13,967 nt of DNA, taken from positions 993,092 through 1,007,058 of the forward strand of contig NW_006921533.1 of assembly GCF_000340215.1 (NCBI RefSeq), read 5' to 3'. A program made the translations under genes and the position numbers. The notes under the pieces are model-generated. The model was not told where the DNA came from and ran no database searches. It was given only the letters and a program-made list of their open reading frames with translations. Below are positions 10,186-13,967 of the stretch, in pieces (the first letter of the stretch is position 1; the number at the start of each line of letters is the position of its first letter). This stretch comes from Pseudocercospora fijiensis CIRAD86. Taxonomy: Eukaryota; Ascomycota; Dothideomycetes; Mycosphaerellales; Mycosphaerellaceae.

Positions 10186-11420
10186 GCGACCCTCTATACT
10201 AGGGATAGATTAAAAGGCAAAGGCATCGAAGGTTAGCCCTTATACAAACTAGTTATTATATATCTAAGTTATAGGGGTATTGTCGCTCTAGAGGGGATAG
10301 AGGCGCTATAGGGCATACGAATCGGTATTAGTATTAACCGGACCTATAGTAGGGCCCCTCTAATTGTCTCGGGAGAGGACGTGAAGTTTTAGTTCTTAGA
10401 ACTACTTAATAAGGTCGTCGATACTAGGGTCCGTAACTAGCTTAAGGGCTACCCCCTATCGCTAGACATCTAGGGTAGGGCGTATACTTAGTATTCTTTT
10501 CTTAACCGTCTCTTGCAGCTCTTTTAAATAGCTACTATCGTTACTAGTAAGGAGAAGCCCTATCGGCTACGAGCTAGGTCGTACCTAGTACGATAAATCT
10601 GTTCGAAGTCGGTATAGGATTCCTTATCGTAAGGGTAGATACTACATTTTTCGTAGATCCGAGGCATAATAGTAGGCATAGAGCCTCCTAAGCCCTTTAG
10701 AAACAGACGGCTCCTCGTAACGTTATTAAGAAGCCTCCTCGGTATCCCTTTAGCGATGCTATAGAAGTCCTAGCAAAAGCGAAGGGCATTACTCTTAGCC
10801 GTTTGTCTAGTATATAGCTATTTAAGGTATTCGCGGGAGTTTAGCCGAACCGCGATATCCTAGTTAGCAAACTCGCGTTTGAACTTCTTTAAGAAGGCTT
10901 CCTACGTAAGAGGCTTACTACCTAGGAGCCGAGTAACTCGGGGTCGGATACTAGTTTTACAATTAGCTATAAGGAGCTTTACCGTAGTAGCCGTTTTAGC
11001 CCTTAGATAGTATCGCTTAAGGATAGTAGAAAACCTTTTAACAAAGTTAGTAGCGTTTTCTCTAGTAAAGAGGGGGTTCTTAACGGTCCCTAGGAGGGGT
11101 ATCTACGGCTTTAAGTCCGAGAAGGCCTAAAGAAGACCTTAGAGAAGTTAAGGGGATAGCCCTCCGGTTGCCTAGACAAGCTACTAGGGAACTTCTCGAG
11201 TACCGCCCTCCTAGGCAGTACCTCCTTAAGCCGCTTCTCTATTTTCTATACTAGTATCCTTATCGCTTCCCGAGGCCGTAGTCCTTTCGGTATCCGAGTT
11301 AGTATCGAGGTAGTTGCGAATGAAATTTAGAGGTAGGTCTCGGTAGGTACCGGCATTAGAGGGGGCCTATAAAGGCGGCTCCGCCGGGGTAGGGTTGTTA
11401 TTGTTTTCTTAGGAGCTTAT

Positions 11421-11643
11421 CTCGTCGATAGAACAAACAATTTGTAGAAGACGATAAACGATTAGAATAAATAGGAAGGATATAGTATCGATAAAATTAG
11501 ACAGGTTGCTAGGTATACTTAGGGTAAGGAGGGAGCGTAGACGGGCTATAGCGTACTTTATAGTACGTGTCGCGTCTATATCCTCGAAGTAAGGGGAGGG
11601 TAGGCGGTAGTCCGTATATATATAGAATAAAGGGGGCGGCGAA
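11421..11643 (-). other. Untranslated leader between candidate LTR and gag
   Basis: No coding frame is recognisable. In element sense this is the stretch between the LTR end and the gag start, where the primer binding site and packaging signal of a gypsy element would be. No clear tRNA-complementary site is visible, possibly because RIP has changed it. Tracts of GGGGGC-type composition and TATATATA (about 11615-11622) are present, without an assignable role. Confidence 0.4.
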
Positions 11644-11946
11644 TGTTACCTAGCTAGCTAGCTAGCATACCTGCTATACTCGTTCTAGGCCCCCTTTATT
11701 CCTCTCTATTAATTTCTGTTAACTCGTAGTATGCCGATTACGGTACCGCGGAAGGGTCGTAATAGCCCGGAAGGAAGTTTTAAGTTAGGCTCGCGCCGAT
11801 TAGCGGAAGGGATAGGGGGATGTCGACTTTTCGGGGTTCTTCGTGTCCCTATCTCTAGTTTCTTATAGCGGGCTCTTAGGTTTCTTTCTATATAGGTCGT
11901 TTCTTATAAGGTCCCGCCTGCTATAGACAGGTAGGGAGTCGTAACA
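11644..11946 (-). repeat. Candidate LTR (5' LTR of element A or a solo LTR)
   Basis: This 303-base segment starts TGTTAC and ends GTAACA, the TG...CA inverted ends typical of gypsy LTRs. With flanking bases the inverted match reaches 10 bases (CGAATGTTAC at 11640-11649 against GTAACATTCG at 11941-11950). It lies 223 bases upstream of the inferred gag start, where the 5' LTR of a minus-strand element should be. Against this: no second copy was found near the far end of pol, the bases just inside (TTCGCCGCCCCC in element sense) do not resemble a TGG-starting tRNA primer site, and no 5-base direct target duplication flanks it. Confidence 0.5.
11649..11671. repeat. (TAGC)n motif copy 3, at the LTR end
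   Basis: This 23-base segment is built on the self-complementary CTAGCTAGCTAGCTAG and ends GCATACC. It is identical over all 23 bases to 7984-8006. It directly follows the TGTTA that opens the candidate LTR, which suggests it is part of an LTR terminus. Confidence 0.7.
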
Positions 11947-11956
11947 TTCGTAAGCA

Positions 11957-12013
11957 GTATTTCCTTTTGCTTTAAGTCGGTAACGGTATTCCTTTTGCTT
12001 TAAGTCGGTAACG
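11957..12013. repeat. Tandem duplication, units of 29 and 28 bases
   Basis: Two head-to-tail copies (11957-11985 and 11986-12013) of a unit beginning GTATT(T)CC, with TTTTGCTTTAAGTCGG inside and ending TAACG. They differ only by one T in the run after GTA. Each keeps a TpG that RIP would be expected to remove. It lies 10 bases beyond the candidate LTR. No function is visible. Confidence 0.85.
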
Positions 12014-12499
12014 GTTTATTAGTAGTAGGACGTCTCGATACTACTAAGGTCTTTTTAGGCGGTAGTATTATATTAGTAGTGTAGCCCTCGCTCTAGGCGA
12101 AGGCTATAAACGTTTCTTCTTAACTATATACATACCTGCACCTTTAAATGAATAAAGATAGCCCTACCTTCGGCTCTAGAAAATGTAGGCGGGACGAGTA
12201 GGTCGTAGGTAGAGGTACATATATAGGGAACTGTATGCTATAGGCCTAGTACTTAGTAAACTGCGAGGGGTCGGCGTAGCATTATATACTTCGAAGGGAA
12301 GGCGTTATAAACATTAGAGAGAAGAGAATAGACGTAGGGAGGGCTACATTATAGCTAGATTAGGTACATTCCCTATGTCTTTCTTGCTATATGTTGTCGT
12401 AGCTGTGTCTCCTTATATCGTGTGTGTGTATGTGTTCTTATTATAAAGGTAGTTATGTATTCGGGGTACAAAAACAGGGGAAAAGGGTACAAGTAGTAT
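12014..12499. other. Non-coding interval with a RIP-poor core
   Basis: No protein domain is recognisable on either strand. TpG and CpA are common here compared with the rest of the window, especially at 12360-12440 (for example CTATGTCTTTCTTGC and TGTTGTCGTAGCTGTGTC). This suggests a sequence that was single-copy when RIP acted, or that arrived later. It separates the end of the element B pol from the candidate LTR of element A, so it may hold part of an LTR of B or ordinary flanking DNA. Confidence 0.5.
12420..12435. repeat. Short GT microsatellite
   Basis: GTGTGTGTGTATGTGT, an imperfect dinucleotide run. It stands out because TpG is almost absent elsewhere in the window. Confidence 0.8.
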
Positions 12500-13967
12500 A
12501 CCTATACTAAGCCGGGTTTCCCTACTATAACGGTAAACTATATCGACTCGATATTAGGAAAGGAATATCGATGCCCTTACTAATTTTAGGTTCTACTTGC
12601 CTATATCGGTAGTCGTAGTTATCGATACCGAGTTAGTAAGACCGACCGCGGTATAGTAGTCTATAAAGATAGTCGTCGGCCTCGATAAAGCATGCATTAA
12701 ATAGCCTACCTTCTTTACTATCTATACGATTCCCGAGTATTCGAGCTCTGTCGGCTAATATTGTGTCTCCGCCTAAGTTAGGCCTCGGCTTAAGAACAAA
12801 ATAGGCTGAACCTTATAATAAGGAAACAACTGCGCCTTTCCTTTAGATAGAATAGGGTCTAGGTCCCTATCGATATAGTAGAGCACTACGCTATAGCTAA
12901 ACTCTTTAGAGGAATCTATATTAGTATATAAGCGACGGTTAGGGTCGAAATAGTATAGGAAGGAGGGCTCGTAGAACATCGATTATAATAAGCGAAACGC
13001 TTTTACTAGCTCGTCGCAGTACTAATCGTTCTTACCTAGCGTCGTAATAGCGACGTACTAGCGACGACTATTGCCGGTAACTAGCGCCCCTTTTAATAAG
13101 CGTATCTTCTCCGCCTATAGAGGCGCCGCTATCTATGTATAGTATAGGATATATTGCTGCAACCAATTAGTTAGACCGAGATAATACTCTAGCTTCTATA
13201 CGTTCTCCGGGAACTAAAGTAAGGTAATCGCTGCGATTTTCTCTTTACTCGTAGCTAGACCGAGGCCGCTAACGTACTAACCTAAAAGGGTCGCAGAGGG
13301 GAAGCCTAAGAAAGTCTTCTTCGGACTAATGCTAATCCTTACGGCGTCTAATCTCTAGAAGACCGCTTCTAGATAATCGAGATGCTTAGGCAACGTCTTC
13401 GAAAATACTACGATATCGTCGATATAAGCTCGCGTAAAGCTACGACAGTCGCGAAGGATCTAATCTAGCTTCTGCTATACGAATTAGATGCTATTCGAAT
13501 ATCCTATAATAGCGACCTTGTACTATTCCTAGCTACGATAAGTATTAATCGTTAATTTGTAATAATCCTCCGGCTTTACGCCCTATTAGTAGAAGAAGGT
13601 TAGATAGTCTATAGTGCTAATATACTAGCACCCTACTAACTGTGCAAAGAGATCCGCCTAGAGCGGTATCTAATAGCTATCGGGGATCGTTACCTTATTT
13701 AAGGCGCGTATATCGACTACCGCCCGCGGCTTATTAATTATACTACCTTTACTATTAGCAACGCGCTTCTATACGACAAATACTAGAAAGCTAAAGGGCG
13801 TAGGCTCGGTTATATACTACATCTTCCCCTAGCGGTATAGGTCGTTATATATCTTGTCTACTACTTTACGATCCCTCTTCCCTAGGTTAATTATATAGAG
13901 GGGCGGTAACAGATCTAGGTAATTTAGCATAGTTAGGATAGGCATATAATCGTGCTTAGGAATATCG
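12500..13967 (-). mobile_element. Ty3/gypsy retrotransposon B, partial (RT and RNase H only)
   Basis: A second gypsy-type element enters from beyond the right edge and is read leftwards. It is a different lineage from element A. Its RT active site is YIDD rather than FVDD, and its fingers, palm and RNase H motifs do not match those of A. It breaks off around 12500, just after the RNase H C-terminus, and no integrase follows in the remaining sequence to its left. The break may be a deletion or the edge of a nested insertion; the sequence alone does not decide. Confidence 0.85.
12500..13967 (-). pseudogene. pol fragment of element B: reverse transcriptase and RNase H
   Basis: One minus frame runs from the right edge to about 12500, broken only by RIP-type stops. 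RT fingers: KPRAVVDIRALNK (about 13690-13730) and the ADLFAQLVGC region (about 13625-13660). Palm: the GQEQY-like loop, then the active site AYIDDIVVFSK, with YIDD codons at 13415-13426. The connection segment has ISPKKTFLGFPSATLLG and then YLGLTNWLQQYI (about 13155-13190). RNase H begins near 12970 with PSFLYYFDPNRRLY and a TNIDSSKEF catalytic block, continues through PILFLSRGLT (about 12780), and reaches its C-terminal part near 12550-12620 (KLVRASIFLS). The gypsy match is strong at every block. Integrase, which should follow, is absent. The acidic RT pair is retained, but stops make the gene inactive. Confidence 0.9.

Larger units (their letters stand above)
8110..11420 (-). pseudogene. gag-protease ORF of element A
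   Basis: The likely start is an ATA at 11418-11420 standing for a RIP-mutated ATG, followed by a Pro/Ser-rich N-terminus. A helical Gag region lies at about 10650-11080 (EAFLKKFKREF, then RLFLKGL near 10690-10712). Near 10530-10560 the coherent reading frame changes, so one indel is likely there. The new frame then runs through a zinc knuckle (10144-10185), a Pro/Thr stretch with APTTAPTTT (about 9720-9740), a long Lys/Arg-rich linker, and an aspartic protease of retropepsin type at about 8340-8760. The protease active site reads ALINKGSEGN where family members have an Asp; the altered codon is AAT at 8542-8544. The C-terminal protease block FLIIPLGDNDLPIIL is clear. The frame fades around 8110-8190, where the pol frame takes over. 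Length is about 1,100 codons, long for gag-pro alone. Confidence 0.8.
3395..11946 (-). mobile_element. Ty3/gypsy-type LTR retrotransposon A, RIP-degraded
   Basis: This is a near-complete internal region of a gypsy-order retrotransposon read on the minus strand. The order from right to left is candidate 5' LTR (11644-11946), leader of about 220 bases, gag-protease, and pol (RT, RNase H, integrase). That order, with integrase after RNase H, is the Ty3/gypsy order rather than copia. Both ORFs carry dozens of in-frame TAG/TAA codons at sites expected from CpA-directed RIP, so the copy is dead. The limits are uncertain: the left edge is the last in-frame stop of pol, since I could not find a 3' LTR matching the candidate at 11644-11946. 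A solo LTR beside an element of another family cannot be excluded. Confidence 0.85.

Noticed and set aside
1..13967. CRISPR array, defence system or retron
   Set aside because: No regularly spaced repeats or matching proteins. The reverse transcriptases are plainly gypsy type, with linked RNase H and, in element A, integrase.
1..13967. Alternative genetic code with TAG or TAA read as an amino acid
   Set aside because: Stops in known domains fall where Gln or Trp is expected, and the same C-to-T/G-to-A bias affects non-coding DNA and Cys, His and Met codons, so RIP explains it better than recoding.

Overview
This window is repeat DNA from a filamentous ascomycete (Pezizomycotina, inferred). 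It is made of Ty3/gypsy-type LTR retrotransposons wrecked by repeat-induced point mutation (RIP). CpA and TpG are almost absent, TpA is in great excess and CpG is spared. In the 60 bases from 6601 I count 9 TpA, 1 TpG and no CpA. Stop codons in the recognisable reading frames are mostly TAG or TAA, as expected from CAG, CAA and TGG, and likely start codons read ATA. No intact gene is present. Everything recognisable is coded on the minus strand and is dead.

Layout from right to left, in the sense of the elements: (1) 13967 to about 12500 is the reverse transcriptase and RNase H of one gypsy element (element B). It enters from beyond the right edge and stops after RNase H with no integrase. 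(2) About 12014-12500 has no gene, and its middle is much less RIP-mutated. (3) 11957-12013 is a tandem duplication of 28-29 bases. (4) 11644-11946 is a candidate 303-base LTR with TGTTAC/GTAACA ends. (5) 11420 to about 8110 is the gag-protease ORF of a second, different gypsy element (element A), with a degraded zinc knuckle and an aspartic protease. (6) About 8190 to 3395 is the pol ORF of element A in another frame: Pro-rich linker, reverse transcriptase, RNase H, integrase, then about 270 codons that match no domain I can name. (7) 3394-2526 has no recognisable gene. (8) 2525 to 1 is a long, unidentified degraded coding tract. It is probably minus-strand and gag-like over its right two thirds; its left third is ambiguous in strand.

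Element A would once have encoded all parts of a replicating retrotransposon: Gag particle, protease, reverse transcriptase/RNase H and integrase. Element B supplies a second RT lineage (YIDD type, against FVDD in A). I could not pair the 11644-11946 LTR with a second copy, so the outer limits of element A are uncertain. I see no CRISPR array, tRNA, rRNA, host gene or new defence system. The points most worth following are the unidentified C-terminal extension of pol, the unidentified left tract, the recurring (TAGC)n motif with matching flanks, and the RIP-poor island.
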